IMG/VR virus record: IMGVR_UViG_3300017971_000037
Coordinates: 1-64,000 of that record
Origin: a virus
Direction: 5' to 3' (one strand)
Length of the DNA stretch: 64,000 bases
The position numbers were made by a program, and so were the translations under genes. The notes beneath the pieces are model-generated. The model saw only the letters and a list, made by a program, of their open reading frames with translations, was not told where the DNA came from and did no database searches. This document shows, one piece after another, positions 30,275 to 38,735 of the stretch (position 1 is its first letter; every line of letters begins with the position of its first letter).

Positions 30275-31875
30275 GCCTTGTGCTTCCCCTTCCAGATCGT
30301 GATGATCTGGCGCCGGCCATTGTACATGGTCACGATCGCGCTCTGCGACCAGCTGGATAGCCCGTCGTTGTAGCCCTGGTCAAGGTCGCCCCAGACGCCA
30401 GCCGTCGCGGTCCCGTGGATCAGGCTCGCGGTGTGGTCGTGGCCGCGGTTGGCCTTCATGCCCATCTTCGCGTAGCCGCGGGCTGAGCCTCGCGCGCCGT
30501 TCGCCCCCAGGTGGCCGTGCTGGCCGAACTGGATGCCCTTGCGGATGTGGTCCTGATCGCGGCGGAGGAACGTGATCTCGTCCCGGACGCCCAGCCAGCG
30601 GCTCACGGTCTCGGGCAGGTAGAAGTCGTCGTCTCCGTCGCGGATCGCCTTCAGCTTCGCGAGCACGCATTCGAGCAGGAAGACCGCGTTCGGCGGGTCT
30701 TCGCGCCAGTCGGCGTAGTGGGTCCACTTCTCGATCATGTCGTCGTGGTTCGCGTTCACGACGTAGGTCTTGCACCACGGGCGGTAGGCGACGTGCGAGA
30801 GGAACGAGACCGTGTCCTTGCACATCTCCTCGACGCTCTCTTCGCCGTCGACGAACTTCTCGAACCGCTTGTAGGGATCCTTGTCATCGTGGTGGTTCCG
30901 CGGCGGGTCGAAGAGGTCGTGCATGAACTCCTCCTCCGGTCGCAGCTCGTCCTTGATCCCACCTGGGCCCCAGGTCCGCTCGAAGAGGTCGGGGTCCGGC
31001 TTGGAGAGGTGGATGTCGCCCCAGTTGACCGCGAAGACCGTCTTCCCCGTCGCGTTCACCGTCTTCCCGTCCCGAGCGATCACGTCGAGGTCGTAGATCT
31101 CGCCGTCGCGCCCAGCGTGAAGCTGCCGGACCCACCAGTCGCCGCTCGAGTTCACCTCGGCGATCAGCCCGCCGTACGCGTGGTGGTGCTCTGCCTTGAT
31201 CCCCGCCTTCTTCTGGAGGTAGTTCATCTGGCCGACGGTGCCGGTCGTGTACATGAACTTCGCAGGATCGAGCTTCGACGTCGGGACGCACTGCAGGCGG
31301 ATCGTCGCGTGCGGGAAGATCGAGCTGGCCGAGCCGGTGTAGGTCTCGTAGCCCGCGAGAGGGTTGTCTGCGGTCGGCAGATCGTTCGTGTGGCCGCACC
31401 AGTGGAGCCCAGGGGCGAGCGCGAGGTACTCGTCGGAGAAGAACTCGGTCGCCATCGGATCGAACCACAGCTCGCTCTCGCGCTCTTCGTCGGTCCCCGG
31501 CTTGACGCTCATCTTGCCGAACGCGTTCTTGTTGTAGGTGAAGCGCGCGACGTGCAGCTCCGCCTTCCAGAACTTCTTCAGCGCGAGGATGTTCTCCCAG
31601 ACGTCTGGGTGGATGTGCGTGCAGCTTTGGAGGGACGTCAGGATGTACCGCTTCACGCCCTTCTTCGGCAGCGGTAGCGGTTTGGCGGTATTCGGCTTCA
31701 GCGTGCCGCCAGCCAGCGGCTTCGTGTCGCGCAGGCCTAGCTTGTTGACGTAGTGGTAGACGGTACCACGCGAAATTTCGAGGCGCTTCGCGATGCCTCG
31801 CACGTTCCCGTTCGTTTGCTCCCAAAGAGCGACTACCTGTGCATCTGTGATCCCCTTGTTGCGCGTATCGCTCAC
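30271..31875 (-). CDS. HTH plus metallophosphoesterase, T5 A1-like (534 aa)
   Basis: An N-terminal HTH (VVALWEQTNGNVRGIAKRLEISRGTVYHYVNKLG) is followed by a large domain with calcineurin-like metal motifs: GDIHLSKPD, NANHDDMIEKW and GHDHTASL. The same layout occurs in proteins related to phage T5 A1, needed for transfer of the rest of the genome and host DNA breakdown. The Cys-His segment HTHDLPTADN-like near 170 may add contacts. The T5 A1 link is from memory of the family and should be tested. Confidence 0.6.
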   Translation of the reverse strand: MSDTRNKGITDAQVVALWEQTNGNVRGIAKRLEISRGTVYHYVNKLGLRDTKPLAGGTLKPNTAKPLPLPKKGVKRYILTSLQSCTHIHPDVWENILALKKFWKAELHVARFTYNKNAFGKMSVKPGTDEERESELWFDPMATEFFSDEYLALAPGLHWCGHTNDLPTADNPLAGYETYTGSASSIFPHATIRLQCVPTSKLDPAKFMYTTGTVGQMNYLQKKAGIKAEHHHAYGGLIAEVNSSGDWWVRQLHAGRDGEIYDLDVIARDGKTVNATGKTVFAVNWGDIHLSKPDPDLFERTWGPGGIKDELRPEEEFMHDLFDPPRNHHDDKDPYKRFEKFVDGEESVEEMCKDTVSFLSHVAYRPWCKTYVVNANHDDMIEKWTHYADWREDPPNAVFLLECVLAKLKAIRDGDDDFYLPETVSRWLGVRDEITFLRRDQDHIRKGIQFGQHGHLGANGARGSARGYAKMGMKANRGHDHTASLIHGTATAGVWGDLDQGYNDGLSSWSQSAIVTMYNGRRQIITIWKGKHKA

Positions 31876-31878
31876 AGG

Positions 31879-32589
31879 CTACTGGCCTCCGCCGGCTCCG
31901 TGCAACCGGTCCATGCGATCCATGATCATCTGGTCGCGCTGCTCGCTGCGCGTTTCCATGTCCTGCAGGCGAGTTGTGAAACTCTCGTAGGCGGCCTGTG
32001 CCTGCGACGCTTCGCGCGCCCGCAGAGACTTCTCTTCTTGCTGCTGGGCCAGGCTCTCGGCGTCACGGAGCTTCTCAATGTTCCTGCTAAGCTCGTCGTC
32101 GCGTCGAACGAAGTAGCCCTTGTTCGACTCGATCTCGTCACGAGCCCAGTAGGCGTCGCGTTCGAGGACAGCGAGGCGTTCCGCGCGGGACAGGATCTCG
32201 CGGTTGATGATCGCCGTGTCGTTCTTCAGGTCGTCGACCGACTGAATCGTCGTCGCCTGCCGCTCGCCCATCTCCTGGACGATCCCCACTATCTTGTCGA
32301 GGTCAGTGGAGTTGTCGCGGACCGAAGAGGCCCAAGGGACCACCATGGCACCGATGCCGGCGAGGAGGACGGTCACGACGAGCGCCAGCCAGCGTGTGAG
32401 CTGGGTGGTGTCCGTCGGACGAGCCATGAACTCGCGAACTTCCTTGGCGAGTGCGGCTTGCTCTCGTACCGACTGACGCAGCTCTTCTTGCGTTCGATTG
32501 GCGGACTCCGCCAGGCGACCGAGGTTGACCTCGATCTGGTTGACGCGCCCCTCAATCGTCGCTGCTGTCGTCTCCGGGAGATCCGGCAT
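31879..32589 (-). CDS. Coiled-coil membrane protein (236 aa)
   Basis: A coiled coil (residues 10-55) is followed by one membrane helix (LTRWLALVVTVLLAGIGAMVV, about 62-83) and a long second coiled coil (NREILSRAERLAVLE to MDRLHGAGG). The geometry suggests a membrane-anchored rod. It overlaps the o-spanin gene by 38 nt and lies in the lysis region, so a role in envelope disruption or lysis control is possible. Confidence 0.55.
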   Translation of the reverse strand: MPDLPETTAATIEGRVNQIEVNLGRLAESANRTQEELRQSVREQAALAKEVREFMARPTDTTQLTRWLALVVTVLLAGIGAMVVPWASSVRDNSTDLDKIVGIVQEMGERQATTIQSVDDLKNDTAIINREILSRAERLAVLERDAYWARDEIESNKGYFVRRDDELSRNIEKLRDAESLAQQQEEKSLRAREASQAQAAYESFTTRLQDMETRSEQRDQMIMDRMDRLHGAGGGQ

Positions 32590-32962
32590 TCTCGTCCCTG
32601 TCCTGTCGGTAGTAGCGGAGCTGCCACATCACTTCCTGCGTGAAGCGGAGCACCTGCCCGTTGTTACGCGCGAGGATCTCGTACTGGGACGGATCCAGGC
32701 AGAAGTACACCGCCTCCGGATCCCGCCAGTACCCGGGCGCGAACACTGTCCATTCGAACGGTTCCAGCCGGAGGGGATCCGGCGGAAGAATCACCGGAGT
32801 CGGGTCCGGCAGCTCCACGATCTCCGTCACCACAGCCGGCGAGGGTGGAGTGGCAGTTGAGCAGCCGAATAACGCGAGCAGTAGCGCGATTGAGACGGCG
32901 CTCCATGTCCGCCGGATCAGCGCGCGTCTCCGCGTCGAGGTTGAGTTCCCGTAGTCGTTCAT
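32552..32962 (-). CDS. Outer-membrane spanin (o-spanin, Rz1-like) lipoprotein (136 aa)
   Basis: The N-terminus has basic residues, a hydrophobic core (SIALLLALFG) and a lipobox ending FGC, giving a lipoprotein with Cys34 as the lipid-bearing residue. A Pro-rich stretch follows (ATPPSPAVV, VELPDPTPVILPPDP), as in Rz1. The start lies inside the i-spanin gene in a different frame, which is the overlapping spanin architecture. The protein is longer than lambda Rz1, with an extra C-terminal domain (WTVFAPGYWRDPEAVYFCL). Confidence 0.75.
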   Translation of the reverse strand: MNDYGNSTSTRRRALIRRTWSAVSIALLLALFGCSTATPPSPAVVTEIVELPDPTPVILPPDPLRLEPFEWTVFAPGYWRDPEAVYFCLDPSQYEILARNNGQVLRFTQEVMWQLRYYRQDRDENAGSPGDDSSDD

Positions 32963-33281
32963 CGAGTCTCCGTTCCTCTTCTCGGGCCTTCGCCGTCAGC
33001 TCACGCTGCGCGGTCAAGGTCTCCTGGTATTTCTCTGCGCTCGCCCGCCATCGCTCCTGGGCCTCGCGCGATACCTCCAGGCTAGCCTGAGTCGTCTTGT
33101 GTGCCAATTCCCCCGCAGCTCGAGCTGCCTCGCTCTGGGCAAGCTGCTCGACCGTCCGCTCGTGCATTCTGACGGCGAACCAGATGCCGGCAACTACGGC
33201 CGCAAGCACCAGGCCCAGAACGAGCTTCTTCCAGTGCTTCGCGGCGAAGAGGGCGAGCTGAGGCGGGATGAAGAGGGTCAT
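32664..33281 (-). CDS. Inner-membrane spanin (i-spanin, Rz-like) (205 aa)
   Basis: ATG 33281 gives an N-terminal membrane helix (KLVLGLVLAAVVAGIWFAV, 20-38) and a long periplasmic coiled coil (ERTVEQLAQSEAARAAGEL to RLREL). That is the i-spanin plan. The C-terminal 60 residues are low-complexity Gly/Asp/Ser because the o-spanin is read there in another frame. With the o-spanin it should span the periplasm and fuse the membranes at the end of lysis. It is coupled to the holin candidate by ATGA. Confidence 0.75.
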   Translation of the reverse strand: MTLFIPPQLALFAAKHWKKLVLGLVLAAVVAGIWFAVRMHERTVEQLAQSEAARAAGELAHKTTQASLEVSREAQERWRASAEKYQETLTAQRELTAKAREEERRLDERLRELNLDAETRADPADMERRLNRATARVIRLLNCHSTLAGCGDGDRGAAGPDSGDSSAGSPPAGTVRMDSVRARVLAGSGGGVLLPGSVPVRDPRA

Positions 33282-33538
33282 CGCTTGTCGTTCCAGACGG
33301 CGCCGAAGACGTAGCTGCCTGTGATGGCCGTCATCGTGCCGAACGCGCTCGCCACCGCCGTCTGCATCACCTGTGTGTCCGAGTCCTTCCAGAGAGCCCA
33401 GGAGATGCAGGCCATGCAGAAGGCCACGATCGAGAACATCAGGCGGCGGCGCTTCTCCCACGCGCGGCCGCCGGCGTTCCGGTTCGTGGACGGATCTTCG
33501 TCGGGGATCAGCTCGACAGAGGGTAGAGGCGCGGCCAT
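33278..33538 (-). CDS. Holin candidate (86 aa)
   Basis: It has two hydrophobic helices (LMFSIVAFCMACISWALW and TAVASAFGTMTAITGSYVFG), both followed by charged residues, and a charged N-terminus. The size and position directly upstream of the spanins fit a holin. Proteins with the pattern QTAVASAFG and GSYVFG are seen in phages without confirmed function, so this is a good guess, not a proof. Confidence 0.6.
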   Translation of the reverse strand: MAAPLPSVELIPDEDPSTNRNAGGRAWEKRRRLMFSIVAFCMACISWALWKDSDTQVMQTAVASAFGTMTAITGSYVFGAVWNDKR

Positions 33539-33593
33539 GGGTGAATCATAGCCCAGAGGGGTAGAGGAATCAGCCCGTGGTGAATTCGCCGCG

Positions 33594-34865
33594 CTAGACG
33601 CTGTGCCCGATCAAGAAGCAGACCAGCCGAGCGAACGTGACGTCCAGGTCACCGCCGCTGTTCTGCTGAACCTGCAGCTTCACGGTGTCACCATTCGTCA
33701 GATCGAACAGGCCCGAAGTGGTACAGACCGTCGTGCCGGTACCGCAGGCATCCTTGCGGTCGCGCGCGATCACCTGCGTGCTGCCGGTGCCGGAATCCTT
33801 GAAGACTCGGATGTCGCGCTGGCCCGTGGCGTTCGCTTCCCAGGTGACGTTGGCCATGAACATCCAGGTACCGTCGAAGTGCGTTCCGTCGGAGGGGATC
33901 TGGAACTGGATGTTGTTCGTGCCGGCCTGGAAATCGGTCGAGGCGTTGTAGGACTCAGGCTCGAACCGCTCCGCAACTGCAGCCGTGTTCGAGGTCGGGA
34001 GCGTATCGAACTCGATGTCGGCCCAGGTGTTTTCCGCCGCGCTCGTGATCGTCTGATCGGCGTCAGCCTTCACGATAAAGCAACGCGCCTGCTCCTTCAG
34101 CAGGAGCTGTCCGAACTGGTTGAAGATGGCTGCGGTTACCGCGCTACCGCTTCCCTCGCCACCGTCCTTTTGGGACGCCCAGCCGAAGTTCGAAGCGATG
34201 CCTCGGTGGAAGAACCCAGCATCTTCATCAACGCCTTCCTTGCTTCGAAGTCGGATAGATGGAAAGGCTCCACCAACAAGCGTGTCCGACGCATCCGCTT
34301 TCTCGTGGATGCGGTTGATCATGTCCGCGCCGTTCAGCGACTCGCTGGTCGAGAGATTGTCGACGAAGCTGCTGATCGTGCCAGTGCCGTCCACGTAGGA
34401 GAACTGCGCGAGGTCGAAGAACGAATCGGAGGCCGTCAGCGAGAGCGCCATCAGGCCCGTCTGGTCCGTGTTCAGGTAGACCGTCTGCGTTCCGGTGACC
34501 AGCGCGTCCAGGGTGGTCTTGTTGAACGTCGTAGCAGACAGGTTGATGCGCTGTCCGCCCGCGTAGATCTTGCCCGCGGTGACGTCGACCTCGGCCGAAC
34601 CGCCAGAGGTGAAGGTGATCCGCGCGTCCGACGGATCGACTCGACCTGCCGTCTGCCCCGTGCGCAGGAGCATGTCGGTGGGGATCGTCGCATCGAGCGC
34701 GCGAACCGACGCCAGCTCATCGACCATCTGGTTGACGGTGGTGCGGATCAGCGTGAAGTTCGTGTCGAGATCCTGCGGATAGTTCGTGTAGGTCGCCGCC
34801 GACGTACCCTGCCCATCAACGAAGCTGAGCAGGTAGCCGGTGGAAGTTTCGAGCTTGCTGGCCAT
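33594..34865 (-). CDS. Tail fibre or receptor-binding protein (423 aa)
   Basis: An N-terminal attachment-like region (TSTGYLLSFVDG, TNYPQDLDTNFTLIRTTVN) leads to a Ser/Thr/Gly-rich beta shaft. A C-terminal domain follows (DGTHFDGTWMFMANVTWEA, DIRVFKD, GDTVKLQVQQNSGG) resembling C1q/TNF-like receptor-binding heads. It is the last virion gene before the lysis genes, a usual place for a host-recognition fibre. The receptor is unknown. Confidence 0.65.
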   Translation of the reverse strand: MASKLETSTGYLLSFVDGQGTSAATYTNYPQDLDTNFTLIRTTVNQMVDELASVRALDATIPTDMLLRTGQTAGRVDPSDARITFTSGGSAEVDVTAGKIYAGGQRINLSATTFNKTTLDALVTGTQTVYLNTDQTGLMALSLTASDSFFDLAQFSYVDGTGTISSFVDNLSTSESLNGADMINRIHEKADASDTLVGGAFPSIRLRSKEGVDEDAGFFHRGIASNFGWASQKDGGEGSGSAVTAAIFNQFGQLLLKEQARCFIVKADADQTITSAAENTWADIEFDTLPTSNTAAVAERFEPESYNASTDFQAGTNNIQFQIPSDGTHFDGTWMFMANVTWEANATGQRDIRVFKDSGTGSTQVIARDRKDACGTGTTVCTTSGLFDLTNGDTVKLQVQQNSGGDLDVTFARLVCFLIGHSV

Positions 34866-35341
34866 TAGAGAATCACCTCATTTCCACTCGCGTCGAGTGC
34901 GACGCTATTTCCGAATCCGGCGACGCCCCATGCGCCGTTATCCGCGTAGTACGTGAAGACCCGCCGGCCGAAGCCGAAGCCCTCATCCGTCGAAGCGGTC
35001 GCCGTGTCCGTGCTCTCGTCGAGCAGCTGAACCTGACCCGTTCCGCGGATCCTATCAGACGGCCCGATCACGATCCACCGACCGCCGGCGTTCCGCTGGA
35101 TCTCTACCGCCTTCCCCTGCTGGGCGAACTCCCGGGCACCCTGTCCCGTCGAAGACTTCACGACGACATTCTGGATCACCCGGTTCGCGCCGATGTCCAC
35201 ATCGACCACGAAGACGGTACTGGTGAGCCCAGAGGTGTCGAAGTCGACCACGCGGACGTCGGTCAGCACCGTCCCGCGGCGCAGCTCCTGCCGCGCGCGG
35301 ATGTCTCGGCTAATCAGCCTCTGCGTGGTGGACTGGGTCAC
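34865..35341 (-). CDS. Tail-associated protein (158 aa)
   Basis: This beta-rich protein (VRVVDFDTSGLTSTVFVVDVDIG) includes RNAGGRWIVIGPSDR, resembling small tail or baseplate proteins. It is coupled to both the fibre gene and the baseplate gene. No specific family is recognised. Confidence 0.55.
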   Translation of the reverse strand: MTQSTTQRLISRDIRARQELRRGTVLTDVRVVDFDTSGLTSTVFVVDVDIGANRVIQNVVVKSSTGQGAREFAQQGKAVEIQRNAGGRWIVIGPSDRIRGTGQVQLLDESTDTATASTDEGFGFGRRVFTYYADNGAWGVAGFGNSVALDASGNEVIL

Positions 35342-36978
35342 GGGTTCACTCCAGACGTGGTCTCGTAGACCTGGAGCGTAGCAGTCTGCGGCTCCTCACC
35401 TCGCTTGATCGACCGGGTGACCTGCGTGACGATGAAGTCGCGCGAGGCGTCGGAGATCCGGAAGCGGTCCCCGGGCTCGAGGCGAAGGTCGTGCTTCATC
35501 ACGCAGGACCAGCTGTTCCCGCGCTTTCGGGCGGTCCGCAGCTCGCGCAGGGCGATCGAGTCCGCCAGCGTCTGGGTGTCCACCAGGTGGTTCTCGACCG
35601 TGATCCCGACGATGTCGATGAACGGCAGGTCGCCCACGCGGGCGACACCGCGGATCTCCTTGAAGACGTACTCGTAGGGCGTCCCGACGATCTCGTACTG
35701 CCCGCGGCCGATGGTTGCCTGGATCGTCGAGACCGCGAGCGCCGTCGTGCCCTCGACCAGGCGTCCGATCGGGATCGTGTTCCCGCCTCCGATGCCAGCC
35801 CAGGCGTCCGGGATGAAGCTGGTCGAGATGATCGCGGCGTAGAGTACCGTCACGAGAGGCGCGTAGAACGCCCCCTCGATCTCGATCTCGCCGTAGCGGG
35901 AGCCTCCGTCGTTGTCGGTCGAGAAGCTGAAGCTCTCGGCACCGAACGGGATGAGCGCGCCCGTGACCGACTGGAGCACGTTCAGGCTGGGGTTGTCCGC
36001 CTGCTGCGTCCGATCGTCCGACCACTGGACCGGGATCGTCTCGTCACCACCGAAGAAGCCCAGGGTGACGCTGGCCGTAGCGAGCTGCTGCAGCGGCTGC
36101 TCGATCTTGCTCATGTCCGCTTCGAGGCCGATGACCGAGACCTCGTTCGTGATCTCCAGTGGAGAGAACGGGCGGGTGAACTGCTCGAACAGATCCTGGT
36201 TCGCGTAGATGACGTCGTAGCCCTTGGTCGAGAAGTTCGGGTACATCTCCAGCACCCCATCTCCCCGGAACCTGGGCATGAACCCGTCGATGAAGCCCAG
36301 CTTCGCGAGCGCGACCATCGGGCTCTCGTCCACGATCTGGGTGGACGCCTGGGTCGTCAGCTTCGTTCCCACGCTGAGGCCGATGTCGAACTCCGACGCC
36401 TGCATCCCGACGTCGTCTTCGAGGATGGAGGTCATGATCGTGTTCAGCGGCGTCCCTTGGTCGAAGCTCTGGCTGGTGATCGTCTTCTTCAACTGCGCCG
36501 CCATGCGGTCTTCGGCGGCGACCTGCAGGATCGCGTTGCCCGCGCGGTCCCGAGCGCTCGCAGCGGCGCGACCGACGATCGTTCCGGTGAAGGTGGTGAC
36601 CCAGTTCGCTTCCGCCAGATCCTCGTCGCCCTCGATGAAGACGACGCCGTTGCCTTGCTTCAGCCAGTTCGACTCCGACCCACCGTACGGGTCGTAGACG
36701 AGCCCGCGATCGGCCACGGCGAAGGACAGGCTGTTGCCTGCGATCGTGCCGTTGGCGAAGTCGCTGCCGCGCTCCGTGAAATCGACCTGGATGACGAAGT
36801 CCGTCAGGTCCAACGGCCCAACCGCCGAATCCAAAGTCTCACCTTGAACCAGCCGACTGATGGTGTCGGGGGTGGTGTTGCCGCGGGTCGCGTTGAAGTC
36901 GTAGACGTACAGCTTCCAGGCGCGCCGTCGCCCCAGGTTCAGCTGGATTCCTTCGAGGTCTACCGAGAGTGAACGCAT
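35338..36978 (-). CDS. Baseplate hub/tail tip protein candidate (546 aa)
   Basis: This large mixed alpha/beta protein has VQVDFTERGSDFANG, RMAAQLKKTITSQ, GFMPRFRGDGVLEMYP and a C-terminal MKHDLRLEPGDRFRISDAS. That final segment resembles phage hub/tail-tip proteins in which a carbohydrate-binding-like domain is followed by late strands. Position after the tape measure and between other tail genes supports a baseplate role. No catalytic motif is visible. Confidence 0.6.
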   Translation of the reverse strand: MRSLSVDLEGIQLNLGRRRAWKLYVYDFNATRGNTTPDTISRLVQGETLDSAVGPLDLTDFVIQVDFTERGSDFANGTIAGNSLSFAVADRGLVYDPYGGSESNWLKQGNGVVFIEGDEDLAEANWVTTFTGTIVGRAAASARDRAGNAILQVAAEDRMAAQLKKTITSQSFDQGTPLNTIMTSILEDDVGMQASEFDIGLSVGTKLTTQASTQIVDESPMVALAKLGFIDGFMPRFRGDGVLEMYPNFSTKGYDVIYANQDLFEQFTRPFSPLEITNEVSVIGLEADMSKIEQPLQQLATASVTLGFFGGDETIPVQWSDDRTQQADNPSLNVLQSVTGALIPFGAESFSFSTDNDGGSRYGEIEIEGAFYAPLVTVLYAAIISTSFIPDAWAGIGGGNTIPIGRLVEGTTALAVSTIQATIGRGQYEIVGTPYEYVFKEIRGVARVGDLPFIDIVGITVENHLVDTQTLADSIALRELRTARKRGNSWSCVMKHDLRLEPGDRFRISDASRDFIVTQVTRSIKRGEEPQTATLQVYETTSGVNP

Positions 36979-36979
36979 A

Positions 36980-37570
36980 TCAGACCTCGCTGACGATCTT
37001 GAAGTCCCACTCCACGACTCGATCGATGAGCCCAGTGGTGACAGCGTCCAGCGTGCCGGCAGCGAAGGATCCGATTTCCTTCACGTCGAGCTTGCCGGTC
37101 GAACCCCCGACGCGGAGATCGAGCAGGACGATGTTGTAGACCGTGGTCGTCTTGTCGACGGGCGCCCACTGGATGAAGACCTCGGGATCGGCCGCGGCTG
37201 GCGGGTTCGCGATCAGCTCGAACATCCGCCGGAACTGGGCTGCGACCATCGAAGCCTTGCCTCCGTTCGCCTCCCAGCGTTCGGTGACGATCACGTCGTC
37301 GATGCTGTTGGCGTTCACGAACGTCTGCGTCGTCCCCAGCGTCCGCACCGTTTCCGTGGTGGGCACGTTCAGCGGCTGCTGGTCGAAGTTGATCGTCCGG
37401 TCCGGGTTCCGGTTATAGGTGACCAGCGGGAAGCTGGCCGTGGTCGGGTGCGACATCGTGCGAAGCGCCGCCGACGTCAGCGACGAGGCAGGGTCGACGA
37501 GCGTGATCGTGGACGTGACCTCGGCGGCCTCCCCAGCCAGGATCTCAAGCGTGGTTTCTTCGGTGGGCAT
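36980..37570 (-). CDS. Tail structural protein (196 aa)
   Basis: Beta-rich segments (TLEILAGEAAEVTSTITLVD) alternate with short helices (QFRRMFELIANPP). It sits between the tail-tip candidate and an Ig-containing protein, so a minor tail role is likely. No specific family is recognised. Confidence 0.5.
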   Translation of the reverse strand: MPTEETTLEILAGEAAEVTSTITLVDPASSLTSAALRTMSHPTTASFPLVTYNRNPDRTINFDQQPLNVPTTETVRTLGTTQTFVNANSIDDVIVTERWEANGGKASMVAAQFRRMFELIANPPAAADPEVFIQWAPVDKTTTVYNIVLLDLRVGGSTGKLDVKEIGSFAAGTLDAVTTGLIDRVVEWDFKIVSEV

Positions 37571-37571
37571 A

Positions 37572-38735
37572 TCAGATTTCCGAGTTGGTGGGTAGGACCA
37601 GCCGAATCACCGGATCCGACGAGAGAGAAGAGGGAGAGCTGTAGATCGCGGTCACCTGACCGTTGGCATCCGTCCGACCGCTCGTGTCCGACGTCAGCGT
37701 CCCAGGACCGGACTGTAGCTCCATGTAGCAGTTGAGCCCAGGGACCGGATTCCCGTTGTCGTCGGTGACCGTGCCCGTCATCTTGACCCCGCCGTCGAGG
37801 TAGACGAAGCGGTCCTGCGTGAGCGTCAGGTTGTAGTTGGGCTCGCTGATGTTCCAGTGCATGATGAACCCGCCGATGAACGGGTCCGGGTCCGCCGAGG
37901 CATCCTGCGTCGTCGCGTCGTCCACGTAGTAGAGCAGCGCGAACGCGCAGTTGCCCGCCGCTGCGCCGGCCGGAACGGTTCGCCGAAGCCAAATCGGAAT
38001 GCAGTCCTCGTCGTCCACCGTGCCCGAGCCGTTGACGGGGACGGCAGAGGCCTGGTTGTACCGGATCTCGAGTGCCTCGGCGCCGCCCCAGGACGTGTTG
38101 CTGCTGCCGATCCCCACGACCCGACCGTAGATCCCGAACGGACTGGTTCGATCGTCCGCGATCGTAGGCTCTTCGGCGATCGTTGCGGCAGTGGCCGTGC
38201 CGCTGGCCATTAACTCGATGTCGCATCCGCCGCTCTGAATTGGCACCACGTAGAAGCGGAAGTTATTCTCGGACCCCGCGTTCGTCTTGCGGAAGTAGAG
38301 CATCCGGTAGTCCTGGAAGCCCGAGTTGATGTCGTCGATGTCCGTGACGTTCGCGAAGACCGATCCGGCCTTGCTAGTGCGAACACGATCCGGACTGTCA
38401 GGCAGCGCGGACATCGGGCGGTCGATGGTCGCCGTGTTCCCGACGTAGTCCACCGCCGTGATCCGCCCATACGAACCAGCGGCTGCGCCTGTCAGCACCC
38501 ACAGCCAGTCTCCGACTTCGGGGTCAACGCCCCCGCCCCCGTCGTCGATCTGCGTGTCATCGACAGTCACGAGATCGGGGCTGGGCCCGTCCAGCGTCGC
38601 CTGTCGATAGGGCTCGCTCGCAGAGGTTCCCGTTCCAGCGAACCCGCCGAGCGAAAGCGTAGGGTCGCCCTGGGCGGTATTTGCGGTGGTCGCCCCAGAG
38701 TAGATGAACCGTGAGCTGGTTCCAGTGAGCGCCAT
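37572..38735 (-). CDS. Tail protein with Ig-like (Big-1) C-terminus (387 aa)
   Basis: The C-terminal ~75 residues (GVKMTGTVTDDNGNPVPG, DTSGRTDANGQVTAIYSS) match a bacterial Ig-like Big-1 fold, common on phage surfaces where it binds host envelope sugars weakly. The rest is beta-rich and contains DTQIDDGGGGVDPEVGDW and TAAGNCAFALLYYVDD. It probably decorates the tail tip or fibre. Confidence 0.6.
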   Translation of the reverse strand: MALTGTSSRFIYSGATTANTAQGDPTLSLGGFAGTGTSASEPYRQATLDGPSPDLVTVDDTQIDDGGGGVDPEVGDWLWVLTGAAAGSYGRITAVDYVGNTATIDRPMSALPDSPDRVRTSKAGSVFANVTDIDDINSGFQDYRMLYFRKTNAGSENNFRFYVVPIQSGGCDIELMASGTATAATIAEEPTIADDRTSPFGIYGRVVGIGSSNTSWGGAEALEIRYNQASAVPVNGSGTVDDEDCIPIWLRRTVPAGAAAGNCAFALLYYVDDATTQDASADPDPFIGGFIMHWNISEPNYNLTLTQDRFVYLDGGVKMTGTVTDDNGNPVPGLNCYMELQSGPGTLTSDTSGRTDANGQVTAIYSSPSSLSSDPVIRLVLPTNSEI

